From NCBI RefSeq assembly GCF_023721415.1, contig NZ_JAMQVC010000001.1, forward strand, positions 434,001-498,000: 64,000 bases of DNA, in the 5' to 3' direction. The position numbers were made by a program, and so were the translations under genes. Below, piece by piece: positions 10,200-19,717 of the stretch. This DNA comes from Galbibacter mesophilus (GTDB taxonomy: Bacteria; Bacteroidota; Bacteroidia; Flavobacteriales; Flavobacteriaceae). Under the pieces are notes generated by a model that worked only from the letters and a program-made list of their open reading frames with translations, was not told where the DNA came from and did not search any database. Each line of letters begins with the position of its first letter. The stretch's first letter is position 1.

Positions 10200-10934
10200 A
10201 TGGAAAACAACTACCAAATTTTTGGAATTCGAGCTGTCATCGAGGCCATTCAATCAGGGAAAACTATTGATAAAGTGTTTATACAAAAAGGGCTTAAAGG
10301 AAGTCTTTCCCAAGAACTTGAAACACTTCTGCGTAAAGAGCAACTAAACACTTCTTTTGTTCCTATTGAAAAACTTAACCGGCTTACCAAAAAAAATCAT
10401 CAGGGGGTAGTTGCGAATATTTCGCCGATTGAATTCCATGACCTCGACAACTTAATTTTGAAGACTGTGGAATCAGGGGCCACTCCCCTATTTCTTTTGC
10501 TGGATCAACTATCGGATGTCCGAAACTTTGGAGCCATTATTCGTACCGCCGAATGTACTGGTGTGCACGGAATTATCATTCAAAAGAAAGGAGCTGCACC
10601 CGTAACCGCAGATACTGTAAAAACTTCGGCCGGAGCTGTTTTCAAAGTTCCTATTTGTAAAGTGGATCATATAAAAGATGCTGTTTTTCATATGCAAGCT
10701 TCGGGAATTCAAGTAGTCGCTGCTACAGAAAAAACCGAAAACACACTTTATGATGCTGATTTTTCCATACCCACCGCTATCGTCATGGGTTCGGAAGATG
10801 TAGGAATTGCACCTTCCATTCTTAAAATTGCAGATCAAAAAGCAAAATTACCTTTGCTTGGTGAAATTGGCTCTTTAAATGTTTCGGTTGCTTGTGGCGC
10901 TTTTTTATACGAAGCCGTCCGACAAAGACTTTAG
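10200..10934 (+). CDS. rlmB: 23S rRNA (guanosine-2'-O-)-methyltransferase RlmB (SpoU/TrmH family)
   Basis: A 244-residue SPOUT-class methyltransferase. The N-terminal 75 residues are the substrate-binding domain (YQIFGIRAVIEAI, KNHQGVVA). The catalytic domain shows all three SpoU motifs: motif 1 LLDQLSDVRNFGAIIRTA, motif 2 IVMGSEDVGI and motif 3 LNVSVACGAFLYE, which form the trefoil-knot S-adenosylmethionine site. The family methylates the ribose of a 23S rRNA guanosine (G2251 in E. coli). Convergent with the rhomboid gene downstream; monocistronic by layout. Exact rRNA target is inferred from the family. Confidence 0.93.
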   Translation: MENNYQIFGIRAVIEAIQSGKTIDKVFIQKGLKGSLSQELETLLRKEQLNTSFVPIEKLNRLTKKNHQGVVANISPIEFHDLDNLILKTVESGATPLFLLLDQLSDVRNFGAIIRTAECTGVHGIIIQKKGAAPVTADTVKTSAGAVFKVPICKVDHIKDAVFHMQASGIQVVAATEKTENTLYDADFSIPTAIVMGSEDVGIAPSILKIADQKAKLPLLGEIGSLNVSVACGAFLYEAVRQRL

Positions 10935-10975
10935 ATTTACGAATTAAGACGATCGATTTTCAGAATAGAGATGAA

Positions 10976-11719
10976 TTAATCTGTACTTGAATCTTTTTCT
11001 TTATAATGATAGATGACTTTTGGTGGAGTGCTCTCAGCTTCACTTATTGTTTCTTCTACATTTTCAATAAAATTTCCATTTTCATCAAAATGTCTTAAAA
11101 AAGGATCGTTTTCTTCGTTGTAGTCGTCACGCTCCCATTCATACTTTTCTTTCCGAAGCACTTCTTTCCTGAAGATTAAAGCCAACAATAACCCTACAAA
11201 AAAACCTGACAGATGTCCTTCCCAAGAGATTTTATCATCAATGGGAAAAATAAACCAAAACATACTTCCGTAAGCAAAAACAGTAACTAACGACAACGCA
11301 ATTAGCCGTTTATTTTTAGCAAAAATCCCTTTAAAAAATATAAAGCTCACCAACACGTAAATCAAACCACTAGCCCCAATGTGGTTAGCTGGTCTCCCGA
11401 TAAGCCATGTAAAAAAACCGCTTAGTAAAATTCCGAAGAGAAGAACCTTCCAACTAATCTTATTATAAAAATAAAAAAGCGCCGAACTTAAAATCATAAT
11501 TGGCAAGGTATTGCTATAGAGATGCTCCACAGAGCTGTGTATAAACGGACTAAAAACAATGCCTCTTAAACCTTTTAAGGTACGCGGATAAACACCAAAA
11601 TCGGAAAAATCGTACCCAAAAGTAAGCTCAAACCAATAGACTGCCCAAATTGTGAGTCCGAAAAAGAGCGGATAAATTAACATCCACAATGAAAAATCCA
11701 ATGATTCGTCTTTTTGCAT
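10976..11719 (-). CDS. Rhomboid-family intramembrane serine protease
   Basis: A 247-residue integral membrane protein with about six membrane segments followed by a charged cytoplasmic tail (from about 185). The catalytic pair is visible: Ser117 in GASG (HIGASGLIY) and His169 in the last helix (WEGHLSGFF). The upstream HSSVEHLYSN matches the second-helix region of rhomboids, where a conserved Asn stabilises the oxyanion. Such enzymes cleave transmembrane segments of client proteins; the client is unknown. The C-terminal extension rich in Glu/Asp and Tyr is not needed for catalysis in the family. Tail-to-tail with rlmB. Confidence 0.9.
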   Translation of the reverse strand: MQKDESLDFSLWMLIYPLFFGLTIWAVYWFELTFGYDFSDFGVYPRTLKGLRGIVFSPFIHSSVEHLYSNTLPIMILSSALFYFYNKISWKVLLFGILLSGFFTWLIGRPANHIGASGLIYVLVSFIFFKGIFAKNKRLIALSLVTVFAYGSMFWFIFPIDDKISWEGHLSGFFVGLLLALIFRKEVLRKEKYEWERDDYNEENDPFLRHFDENGNFIENVEETISEAESTPPKVIYHYKEKDSSTD

Positions 11720-11820
11720 ATTGTGAAAATAGCAAATTTAGCACAAACTTAAAATTGCTGCTTAATTGTCAGTCTCATAAAAAAGTAAAATCATTAATGG
11801 GGGCAACGTGAAGCTCCATG

Positions 11821-11846
11821 ACGGGCTTCGACAGGCTCAGCCTGAC
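11821..11846. repeat. Dispersed intergenic repeat, half unit (CTTCGACAGGCTCAGCCTGAC)
   Basis: ACGGGCTTCGACAGGCTCAG followed by CCTGAC is the reverse complement, with one mismatch, of 15892-15917, and shares its core with 47843-47864. The sequence contains the small inverted repeat AGGCT-C-AGCCT. It lies in the gap between the divergent rhomboid and rarA genes. Confidence 0.75.
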
Positions 11847-11935
11847 AAAACATTGTATAAGCTTAATAAGAACTAAATGAACTAACCATTTATATCTAAA
11901 ATTGTAATTTTGAAGTCAGCTTTAATAAACAAAAC

Positions 11936-13213
11936 ATGAACGAACCTTTAGCAGAGCGTATAAGACCAAAAACTCTAGAGCAATACATCAGTCAGAAACA
12001 TTTGGTTGGCGACGATGGGTCTTTAACTGCTCAAATAAAATCGGGAAACATTCCTTCCCTAATTCTTTGGGGGCCACCGGGAACGGGAAAAACTACTTTG
12101 GCAAACATTATTGCCACGGAAAGCAAACGCCCGTTCTATACGCTGAGCGCAATAAACAGTGGTGTTAAAGATATTCGTGAAGTAATTGAAAAAGCGAAGC
12201 AAAGCGGAGGTTTATTTACCACCAAAAACCCAATTTTATTTATTGATGAGATTCACCGTTTCAGTAAAAGTCAGCAAGACTCTTTATTGGCGGCTGTTGA
12301 AAAAGGATGGATTACGTTAGTGGGTGCCACTACGGAAAATCCCAGTTTTGAGGTGATTCCGGCACTTTTATCTAGGTGTCAAGTCTATATATTAAATGCT
12401 TTTGATAAAAATGATCTTGAAACCTTGCTTCATAGAGCGCTGATGGAAGATTCCATTCTTTCCAAAAAAAACATAACCCTTGAAGAGACAGAAGCACTAT
12501 TAAGACTTTCCGGAGGTGACGGACGCAAACTGTTGAATATCTTTGAATTGGTCATCAATTCTGAAGCCAAAGATGAGCTTACCATTACCAACGATTTGGT
12601 GATGAAGAAAATTCAGAAAAACACGGTTCTGTATGACAAAACTGGTGAACAACATTACGATATTGTTTCCGCCTTTATAAAATCCATCCGTGGAAGTGAC
12701 CCAAACGGCGCGGTTTATTGGTTAGCACGTATGATTGAAGGCGGCGAAGACGTAAAATTTATCGCCCGAAGATTAATTATTTCAGCTTCGGAAGACATTG
12801 GAAATGCCAATCCCACGGCGTTGGTTATTGCGAACAACACTTTTCAAGCCGTTACCACAATTGGCTATCCAGAAGCAAGAATTATTCTGAGTCAGTGCGC
12901 TGTTTATTTGGCCACATCAGCAAAAAGCAATGCTTCCTATGAAGCCATCAACAAAGCAATTTCAACCGTTAAACAAACAGGAGATTTATCGGTGCCGCTT
13001 CATCTACGCAACGCCCCCACAAAACTTATGAAAGATTTAGGGTACGGCGAAGATTACAAATACTCACATGCCTACCAAAATAATTTTGTGGAACAGGAGT
13101 TTCTTCCGAAGGAAATAGAAAAAACCTCTTTTTACGAGCCCGGAAACAACCAAAGGGAAAATGCCATACGTGAGTTTTTAAAAAGAAGATGGAAGGATAA
13201 GTATGGGTATTAA
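11936..13213 (+). CDS. rarA: Replication-associated recombination protein A (MgsA/RarA AAA+ ATPase)
   Basis: A 425-residue AAA+ ATPase that acts at stalled replication forks. Walker [10 protein letters not shown] is at 46-54, Walker [10 protein letters not shown] at 101-109, sensor 1 region [20 protein letters not shown] with the Arg finger follows; the C-terminal part has the RarA signature [22 protein letters not shown] and [19 protein letters not shown], then the terminal [15 protein letters not shown]...YKYSH...EFLP motif typical of this clade. Full length. A TANNTTTG element (TAATTTTG, 11905-11912) lies 23 nt before the ATG. Confidence 0.95.
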   Translation: MNEPLAERIRPKTLEQYISQKHLVGDDGSLTAQIKSGNIPSLILWGPPGTGKTTLANIIATESKRPFYTLSAINSGVKDIREVIEKAKQSGGLFTTKNPILFIDEIHRFSKSQQDSLLAAVEKGWITLVGATTENPSFEVIPALLSRCQVYILNAFDKNDLETLLHRALMEDSILSKKNITLEETEALLRLSGGDGRKLLNIFELVINSEAKDELTITNDLVMKKIQKNTVLYDKTGEQHYDIVSAFIKSIRGSDPNGAVYWLARMIEGGEDVKFIARRLIISASEDIGNANPTALVIANNTFQAVTTIGYPEARIILSQCAVYLATSAKSNASYEAINKAISTVKQTGDLSVPLHLRNAPTKLMKDLGYGEDYKYSHAYQNNFVEQEFLPKEIEKTSFYEPGNNQRENAIREFLKRRWKDKYGY

Positions 13214-13384
13214 TTTATGCATTATTTGAGTTTAGCTTTTAATTAATTGAAAGTTTTTTTTGAAATTCATTTTCAGACTGCCCTGAAACTTCGGGAGTCG
13301 ACGCCTTATTTTTAAAACAAAGAGTTCCCGACTACAACTATTTCAGATCAAAAGAAAGCCCGAACAAAAACCTGCCTTGCAATT

Positions 13385-14182
13385 TTAACTCGGCAAAACA
13401 GAAATATTTACCACCAATCCTTCATTCGAACGTATGTTGAAAACTGTCTGGTCTTCAAAAATTAGATACTGACCTTTAATTCCTTTTAAAACACCTTGAT
13501 ATTCCGGTGTTTTCAGGAGATTTAGACTTTTGGGTTTCGCGGGAAATGCGTTTACCGGAAATTCAATATTGGTTTCCGTATTATTTTCAATGAAATAAGG
13601 CATCGCTTCTTCGGGAATATACTGCCTTAAATCTGCTCGATATTGGGCCAAATCTTCATCTTTTATATCATTTTGAAGCATTTTACGCCAATTGGTTTTA
13701 TCCGACACATGATCTTTTAAAGCAACTTCTGTTATCCCCGCCAAATAACGATTGGGGACTTCAGCAATTTCAATAGCTTCATGCGCTCCTTGGTCAATCC
13801 AACGTGTGGGAACTTGACTTTTTCGGGTAACGCCCACTTTTATACTGCTCGAATTGGCCAAATAAACTATATGCGGCTGCAATTGCACCTGCTTTTCGTA
13901 TGCCAAATCCCTGTCTTCAATATCTAGGTGCGCCTGACTAAGCTCTGGTTTTAACACCCAATCTGCCGCTTGTGGCACATCAAAAAAACAACTTTTACAA
14001 AAGCCTTGGCGATAAATAGGTTTGTCTAAATGGCAATTTAAACACTCGTATTTTACAAACTTAATTTCTATGGTTTTATCCAGTAATTGATTGAAATTTA
14101 TATAGTTATTTTCAAACACTAAGTAGTAATTTACGGGTTGTGTAAATTCGGTTTTCATTTTAGTGAGAACACCTTCAAACAT
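13385..14182 (-). CDS. DUF2797 family protein
   Basis: A 265-residue protein common in Bacteroidota. Visible features: two CxxC-type knuckles at about 47-66 (CLNC...CKSC), suggesting a bound zinc, and a central PHIVYLANSSSIKVGVTRKSQVPTRWIDQGA segment at about 104-134 that resembles the GIY-YIG-like core noted for this family. Function is not known; a nucleic-acid role is only inferred from fold resemblance. It is divergent from the GH3 gene with 43 nt between starts; a minus-strand TATATTTG (14215-14208) sits 26 nt upstream of its ATG and could serve as the -7 element. Confidence 0.8.
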   Translation of the reverse strand: MFEGVLTKMKTEFTQPVNYYLVFENNYINFNQLLDKTIEIKFVKYECLNCHLDKPIYRQGFCKSCFFDVPQAADWVLKPELSQAHLDIEDRDLAYEKQVQLQPHIVYLANSSSIKVGVTRKSQVPTRWIDQGAHEAIEIAEVPNRYLAGITEVALKDHVSDKTNWRKMLQNDIKDEDLAQYRADLRQYIPEEAMPYFIENNTETNIEFPVNAFPAKPKSLNLLKTPEYQGVLKGIKGQYLIFEDQTVFNIRSNEGLVVNISVLPS

Positions 14183-14225
14183 GATAAAAGATTTTTCCTA
14201 TTTTTATCAAATATAATCTAAAAAA

Positions 14226-15740
14226 ATGCCAATTCCATTATTTAATTCTATTGCTTCATGGCTCTTGAAAAAGCGGTTCCACCAAATGGAATTGTTTTTA
14301 AAATATCCGCAAGAAGTCCAAACGGAAGTGCTTACCTCTTTAATGACTTCCGCTAGGGACACAGAGATTGGTAAACAATACGGTTTCGGTGAAATGGGCG
14401 CCTATAAGACGTTCTCCGAAAGAGTGCCTATTGTTCGCTATGAAGACATAGAACCAATGATCGAAAGGGCACGTTTGGGAGAAAGCAATATCTTTTGGCC
14501 CGGCGCCATTAAATGGTTTGCGAAAAGTAGTGGTACCACCAATGCCAAAAGTAAATTTATCCCTGTGAGCACACAGTCTTTAGAGGATTGTCACTTTAAA
14601 GCCGGAAAAGATATGCTTTCGCTTTACTTCAACAATAACGAGGACTCTAAATTATTTACGGGAAAAAGTTTACGACTTGGCGGAAGTAAGGAATTATACC
14701 AAGACAACAATACATTTTTTGGAGATTTATCGGCAATTATTATAGACAACATGCCTTTTTGGGCAGAAATGAGCAGCACGCCCAGTAATAAAGTTTCGTT
14801 AATGAGCGAATGGGAAAGCAAGCTGGAAGCTATTGTTGCAGAAACCGTAAAAGAAGACGTTACCAGTTTGGCGGGCGTTCCTTCTTGGATGCTGGTTTTA
14901 CTGAACGAAGTTTTAGAGAAAACGGGTAAAAACCATTTATTCGAAATTTGGGAAAACCTAGAAGTGTATTTTCACGGTGGGGTGAGTTTTAATCCGTACA
15001 GAGAACAATACGAGCGATTATTACCTCGGAAAAATTTTAGATACTACGAAATTTATAATGCTTCGGAAGGCTTTTTTGCCATTCAGGATAGAAACAATTC
15101 TGATGAACTTTTACTGATGCTGGATTACGGTATTTTCTACGAGTTTATTCCTATGGACACCTACGGCACACCAAACGAAAAAGTAATTCCGCTTTGGGAG
15201 GTGGAAATTAATAAAAATTATGCAATGGTGATTTCTACCAATGCAGGCTTGTGGCGCTACCTTATTGGAGATACCGTACGTTTTACATCTACGAATCCAT
15301 ACCGAATTAAAGTTACGGGACGAACCAAGCACCATATTAATGTATTCGGCGAAGAACTTATTATTGAAAATGCTGAGGAAGCTTTGCAAGTGGCCTGTAA
15401 AGCAACCTCTGCTGAAATTGTAGATTACACCGCTGGTCCTATTTTTATGAAAGGAACAGAAAAGGGCGGACACGAATGGTTGATTGAGTTCAGAAAACTT
15501 CCGGAAAGTCTCGACACATTTACGGAAATTATGGACTCCACCTTAAAATCTTTAAACTCCGATTACGAAGCAAAACGTTATAACAACATCACGCTTAACT
15601 TGCCCATTGTCCACACCGCTAGGAAAGACCTTTTTTACGATTGGCTAAAGAAATACGATAAACTTGGGGGTCAGCATAAAATTCCGCGTCTCTCCAGTAA
15701 CCGTCATTATTTGGAGGAATTATTAGGAATGAACCAGTAA
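14226..15740 (+). CDS. GH3 auxin-responsive-promoter family protein (adenylate-forming)
   Basis: A 504-residue member of the GH3 branch of the ANL (acyl-adenylate-forming) superfamily. Seen: the ATP-binding motif KWFAKSSGTTNAKSKFIPVS near 97-116, SWMLVLLNEVLE and a YNASEGFFAIQD motif (A5-like) near 275-290, then the WRYLIGDTVRFT and GRTKHHINVFGEELI hinge motif near 340-385. Plant GH3 enzymes join amino acids to carboxylic acids; the substrates of bacterial homologues are unknown. No biosynthetic partners are adjacent, so function cannot be narrowed. Confidence 0.88.
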   Translation: MPIPLFNSIASWLLKKRFHQMELFLKYPQEVQTEVLTSLMTSARDTEIGKQYGFGEMGAYKTFSERVPIVRYEDIEPMIERARLGESNIFWPGAIKWFAKSSGTTNAKSKFIPVSTQSLEDCHFKAGKDMLSLYFNNNEDSKLFTGKSLRLGGSKELYQDNNTFFGDLSAIIIDNMPFWAEMSSTPSNKVSLMSEWESKLEAIVAETVKEDVTSLAGVPSWMLVLLNEVLEKTGKNHLFEIWENLEVYFHGGVSFNPYREQYERLLPRKNFRYYEIYNASEGFFAIQDRNNSDELLLMLDYGIFYEFIPMDTYGTPNEKVIPLWEVEINKNYAMVISTNAGLWRYLIGDTVRFTSTNPYRIKVTGRTKHHINVFGEELIIENAEEALQVACKATSAEIVDYTAGPIFMKGTEKGGHEWLIEFRKLPESLDTFTEIMDSTLKSLNSDYEAKRYNNITLNLPIVHTARKDLFYDWLKKYDKLGGQHKIPRLSSNRHYLEELLGMNQ

Positions 15741-15891
15741 AAAGATGTCGTACTTATAATAGGATTCAATTCATCTAGGTTCGATATATAAATGTGAATA
15801 TTTATAATTGAACTATTGAAAAATAAGGAAATAGTGTGACCTTATTAATAATTAGGTCAATTAGTTCTTACTTGGTTTTAAATATACTTCT

Positions 15892-15917
15892 GTCAGGCTG
15901 AGCTTGTCGAAGCCCGT
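15892..15917. repeat. Dispersed intergenic repeat, half unit (inverted copy of 11821-11846)
   Basis: GTCAGGCTGAGCTTGTCGAAG and the following CCCGT match the reverse complement of 11821-11846 at 25 of 26 positions. It lies between the convergent GH3 and purK genes. Confidence 0.75.
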
Positions 15918-15951
15918 CAAGAAATTTTATTTTGCTTCATTAATAAACCAG

Positions 15952-17106
15952 CTACTCGCTTATCACTTTAATACTTTTCTTTACCTCTTCCGCAATAATT
16001 CTTGCTTGCGCAACGTCTTCATTTACAATGGTTACGTGTCCCATTTTTCTAAAAGGACGGGTTTCTCGCTTTCCGTAAATATGCGGAGTAACACCTTCCA
16101 TCGCCATGATTTTTTCTATGTTTTTATAGAGTACCGGACCTGTATAATCTTCATGCCCCACTAAATTAACCATGATTCCAGCCACTTTGCTACTTGTTTC
16201 TCCCAAAGGCAAGCCCAATATCGCACGGATATGCTGTTCAAATTGATTGGTGTAACTAGCTTCAATACTGTAATGGCCGCTGTTATGAGGCCTTGGAGCC
16301 ACTTCGTTTACAAGAATTTCATCTTCTTCCGTTTGAAACATTTCAACTGCCAATAAACCAACATGATTATAGGCTTGAGAAACTTTCAAAGCAACCAATT
16401 GGGCTTTTTTAGCCACCTCATCGTCTATTCTGGCCGGACAAATTACATACTCGACCTGATTGGCTTCAGGGTGAAATTCCATCTCCACAACTGGATATGT
16501 TTTAACATTTCCCTTGGGATCGCGCACCACAATTACAGCCAATTCATTTTTAAAAGGAATCATTTTTTCTACAATGCACTCCCCTTCTGGAAGACCTTCT
16601 AAATCAGAATACGTTCTTATTACTTTCACACCTTGCCCATCGTAACCGAAACGGGCACTTTTCCACACAAAAGGGAAAGCCAAGGTGTCATTTTTTACGG
16701 CCGATAAAATTTGGTCAGGATATGCAAAACGTGTAAAATCGGCTGTTGGGATGTTGTTATCAACATAAAAAAGCTTCTGCTTTGCTTTGTTCTGAATCGT
16801 TTTCAAGGTTTTGGCAGATGGATAGACGGTTTTACCTTCCTTTTCCAATTGCGCCAACGCTTCCACATTTACATTTTCAATCTCAAAAGTAAGCACATCC
16901 ACTTTCTTACCGAATTCGTAAACAGTATCAAAGTCCATCAAATCCCCTTGAAAGAATTCGTTACAGGCAATTTTACAAGGAGCTTCCGGACTCGGGTCGA
17001 TTACCAAAGTTTGTATATCGTACTTACGGGTTTCGTAAAGCATCATTTTACCGAGTTGGCCACCACCTAAAATTCCAAGTTTAAAATCAGAAGAAAAATA
17101 ATTCAT
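15952..17106 (-). CDS. purK: 5-(carboxyamino)imidazole ribonucleotide synthase
   Basis: A 384-residue ATP-grasp enzyme that carboxylates aminoimidazole ribonucleotide with bicarbonate and ATP in de novo purine synthesis (N5-CAIR, which PurE then rearranges). The N-terminal nucleotide-binding loop GILGGGQLGKMM is at 11-22; the ATP-grasp core includes PFVWKSARFGYDGQGVKV and the metal-binding EVAPRPHNSGHY. PurE is not in the window next to it. Divergent from hpt-adk, making a purine-centred cluster; a minus-strand TATTTTTG (17185-17178) may be its -7 element. Confidence 0.95.
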   Translation of the reverse strand: MNYFSSDFKLGILGGGQLGKMMLYETRKYDIQTLVIDPSPEAPCKIACNEFFQGDLMDFDTVYEFGKKVDVLTFEIENVNVEALAQLEKEGKTVYPSAKTLKTIQNKAKQKLFYVDNNIPTADFTRFAYPDQILSAVKNDTLAFPFVWKSARFGYDGQGVKVIRTYSDLEGLPEGECIVEKMIPFKNELAVIVVRDPKGNVKTYPVVEMEFHPEANQVEYVICPARIDDEVAKKAQLVALKVSQAYNHVGLLAVEMFQTEEDEILVNEVAPRPHNSGHYSIEASYTNQFEQHIRAILGLPLGETSSKVAGIMVNLVGHEDYTGPVLYKNIEKIMAMEGVTPHIYGKRETRPFRKMGHVTIVNEDVAQARIIAEEVKKSIKVISE

Positions 17107-17335
17107 CGCTTAATTTTGAGTTATGCATGCTGAAACGTTGATTTCAGAAGAAAAAATTTAACAATCTAAAATCTCTGCAAAAATACAGCTTAATATTAAA
17201 ATTACTAACGTTTAAAAGGAAGTTAATTTACTTTAAAAGCACGGCTTATTTTGTTGAATTTCTATTAAAAATGACATTTTTAGACAAAAAAGGAAGTAAA
17301 TTTTCACGAAAACAAGTAAATTTAAATCTTAATGG

Positions 17336-17343
17336 TATCTTTG
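17336..17343 (+). promoter_or_regulatory. TANNTTTG (-7) element upstream of hpt
   Basis: TATCTTTG lies 22 nt before the TTG start of hpt. No clean -33 TTG is seen at the expected spacing, so this is a partial match. Confidence 0.45.
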
Positions 17344-17365
17344 CAACTTTATAATTTTTAGTACA

Positions 17366-17899
17366 TTGATTAAGCTTCACGACAAATATTTTGAACCTTT
17401 TATTTCTGCCGAAGAAATAGACGCAGCTATTAAAGAGATGGTCGCTAAGGTAAAAGCCGATTTTAAAGATGAAACACCAATTTTTATTTGTGTTCTCAAT
17501 GGCGCTTTTATGTTTGCTTCAGATTTTATGAAGCAATACGACCAAGATTGTGAAATTAGTTTTGTTAAACTGAGTTCTTATCACGGCATTTCCTCCACAG
17601 GAATTGTAAAAACGCTTCTTGATGTACCCGATAGTGTAGAAAACAGGAGTGTTGTAATTTTGGAAGATATTATCGATACCGGAAAAACCGTAAAAGAACT
17701 GGTTTCTATGTTTTCAAAAATTAATGTGAAGCGTTTTAAAATAGCTTCTATGTTTTACAAGCCCGATGTTTATAGCGGGGAATACAATATAGATTACGTA
17801 GGCATCGAGATTCCCAATGAATTTATTGTAGGCTACGGACTTGATTACGACGAATTAGGAAGAAACTTACCAGAAGTATATAAAATAAAAGAAGAATAA
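17366..17899 (+). CDS. hpt: Hypoxanthine phosphoribosyltransferase
   Basis: A 177-residue type I phosphoribosyltransferase that salvages hypoxanthine (and usually guanine) to IMP/GMP with PRPP. The PRPP-binding motif VVILEDIIDTGKTVKELV is near 95-112, preceded by the flexible-loop region LSSYHGISSTG. The start is the unusual codon TTG at 17366: no ATG or GTG occurs in frame upstream, and the next ATG would remove conserved sequence. One base separates its stop from the adk start, so the two purine genes are translationally linked. Confidence 0.93.
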   Translation: MIKLHDKYFEPFISAEEIDAAIKEMVAKVKADFKDETPIFICVLNGAFMFASDFMKQYDQDCEISFVKLSSYHGISSTGIVKTLLDVPDSVENRSVVILEDIIDTGKTVKELVSMFSKINVKRFKIASMFYKPDVYSGEYNIDYVGIEIPNEFIVGYGLDYDELGRNLPEVYKIKEE

Positions 17900-17900
17900 T

Positions 17901-18473
17901 ATGATCAATTTAGTACTGTTCGGGAAACCTGGAGCAGGGAAAGGTACACAAGCTAACTTTTTAAAAGAAAAATACAATTTAAAGCACATATCTACCGGCG
18001 ATGTTTTTAGGTATAACATTAAAAACGGTACTGAATTAGGCACATTGGCCAAATCGTATATCGATAAAGGCGACTTGGTTCCAGATGAAGTAACCATCGA
18101 CATGTTGAAAGCAGAAGTGGAAAAAAACCCTGAAGCAAACGGTTTTATTTTTGATGGTTTTCCTCGTACCAATGCTCAAGCTGAAGCACTGGATGAGTTA
18201 ATGACTGAAAAGAATATGAAAATCCATGCTACCATTGCTTTGGAAGCAGATGATGAAGTACTTATTAAACGATTGTTGGAACGCGGAAAAGTAAGTGGAA
18301 GAAGCGACGACCAAGATGAAAACAAAATAAGAAACCGCTTCGAGGAGTACAATGAAAAAACAGCTCCATTAATGCAGTATTATAAAGAGCAAGGAAAATT
18401 CCACAGCGTTAACGGTATTGGTTCCATAGAAGAAATTACCGAGCGATTGAGCAAGGTTATTGCTGCTCTTTAA
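17901..18473 (+). CDS. adk: Adenylate kinase
   Basis: A 190-residue short-form adenylate kinase (AMP + ATP = 2 ADP). P-loop GKPGAGKGT at 8-16, AMP-binding STGDVFRYNI, GFPRTNAQAEAL near 85-96 and the LID arginines LLERGKVSGRSDD near 125-137. The LID is the short type without a zinc-binding insertion, usual for Bacteroidota. Second gene of an hpt-adk unit, with obg about 190 bases further on, a gene order common in Flavobacteriia. Confidence 0.95.
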   Translation: MINLVLFGKPGAGKGTQANFLKEKYNLKHISTGDVFRYNIKNGTELGTLAKSYIDKGDLVPDEVTIDMLKAEVEKNPEANGFIFDGFPRTNAQAEALDELMTEKNMKIHATIALEADDEVLIKRLLERGKVSGRSDDQDENKIRNRFEEYNEKTAPLMQYYKEQGKFHSVNGIGSIEEITERLSKVIAAL

Positions 18474-18500
18474 AAAGCACAATTAAAAATATAGATACTA

Positions 18501-18609
18501 CTGTCGTACTGAGCCCTCGTGCTGAACATTGCTTCAGTATCTTGTGCTGAACGTAGCTCCAGTATGTCCAAGTATAAATTTTGAAATCCTTCAGCAGCTC
18601 AAACTGACA
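18501..18609. repeat. Palindromic intergenic repeat element with internal 25-bp tandem units
   Basis: The element starts TGTCGTACTGAGC and ends GCTCAAACTGACA, i.e. imperfect inverted ends of the TGTCA...CTGAGC family also present at 11821, 15892 and 47798. Inside are two 22-bp copies of GTGCTGAAC-N-T-N-GCT-N-CAGTAT (18519-18540 and 18544-18565) at a 25-bp period. It separates adk from obg. Confidence 0.7.
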
Positions 18610-18663
18610 CTAGGTTCTTCAAAAATTTTACGTTACTATTTATATTTTAAAAAACATATTTAA

Positions 18664-19674
18664 ATGACAGAAGGGAATTTTACAGATTATGTAAAGATAA
18701 AAGTGGCATCTGGTAAAGGTGGACAGGGGTCTGCGCATTTACGCAGGGAAAAATATGTAGCTTACGGAGGTCCGGATGGAGGCGATGGTGGTCGCGGCGG
18801 ACACGTAATTGTTCAAGGTGACAAAAATCTCTGGACACTCTTCCATTTTAAATTTAAACGTAGTTTTCAAGCGGGTCATGGTGAACATGGTGGAAAACAA
18901 ACCAGCACCGGCGCCGATGGAGAGGATGTTTTTATAAAAGTTCCTTTGGGAACACAGGTTAAAGACCCTGAAACCAATGAAGTTTTATTTGAAATCACTG
19001 AAGACGGTGAAGAAAAAATAGTAGCCAAAGGTGGAAAAGGCGGACTGGGAAATAATCATTTTAAGTCGTCTACCAATCAAACTCCGCGATATGCCCAACC
19101 AGGATTACCAGGTGAAGAGGTCGAAATTCTTCTCGAATTAAAATTGTTGGCAGATGTGGGCTTGGTTGGCTTTCCAAATGCCGGGAAATCCACTTTGCTA
19201 TCGGTTATCACTTCAGCAAAACCAAAAATTGCCGATTATGAGTTTACTACGCTAAAACCCAACCTAGGAATTGTTGAATATCGCGATTTCCGAAGTTTTG
19301 TTATGGCAGACATTCCCGGAATAATTGAAGGAGCTTCGGAAGGAAAAGGCTTGGGATACTATTTCCTTAGACATATTGAGCGCAATTCCACGCTCTTATT
19401 TTTGGTTCCAGCCGATGCAAAAGATATTTACAAGGAATACGAAATTCTTCTGAACGAGCTAAAAGAATACAATCCCGAATTATTGGATAAAGACAAGCTG
19501 GTGGCTATTTCTAAGTCGGATATGCTCGACGAGGAATTGAAAGAAGAACTTACTGAAGAATTGGATGGCAAGTTTAAAAATGTAGAATACCTATTTATTT
19601 CTTCCGTAGCGCAACAGGGAATTCAACAATTAAAGGACAAGTTGTGGGAAATGCTTAATAAAAAAGAAGAATAG
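18664..19674 (+). CDS. obgE: GTPase Obg (ribosome assembly)
   Basis: A 336-residue Obg GTPase. Residues 7-160 are the glycine-rich Obg fold ([28 protein letters not shown]); the G domain follows with P-loop GFPNAGKS at 169-176, switch region [10 protein letters not shown]3 [17 protein letters not shown] and a SKSDMLD G4 variant. It acts in large-subunit maturation and stress control. No C-terminal OCT domain is present, as is common in Bacteroidota. Follows adk after a repeat element. Confidence 0.95.
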   Translation: MTEGNFTDYVKIKVASGKGGQGSAHLRREKYVAYGGPDGGDGGRGGHVIVQGDKNLWTLFHFKFKRSFQAGHGEHGGKQTSTGADGEDVFIKVPLGTQVKDPETNEVLFEITEDGEEKIVAKGGKGGLGNNHFKSSTNQTPRYAQPGLPGEEVEILLELKLLADVGLVGFPNAGKSTLLSVITSAKPKIADYEFTTLKPNLGIVEYRDFRSFVMADIPGIIEGASEGKGLGYYFLRHIERNSTLLFLVPADAKDIYKEYEILLNELKEYNPELLDKDKLVAISKSDMLDEELKEELTEELDGKFKNVEYLFISSVAQQGIQQLKDKLWEMLNKKEE

Positions 19675-19717
19675 GGAAAAGTATTTTTTTTACGTACATT
19701 TAGTAAAAAGAAGTGCT

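Noticed and set aside
11760-11935. Possible small RNA gene in the rhomboid-rarA gap
   Set aside because: The only structured sequence is the dispersed repeat at 11821-11846; no promoter-terminator pair encloses it.
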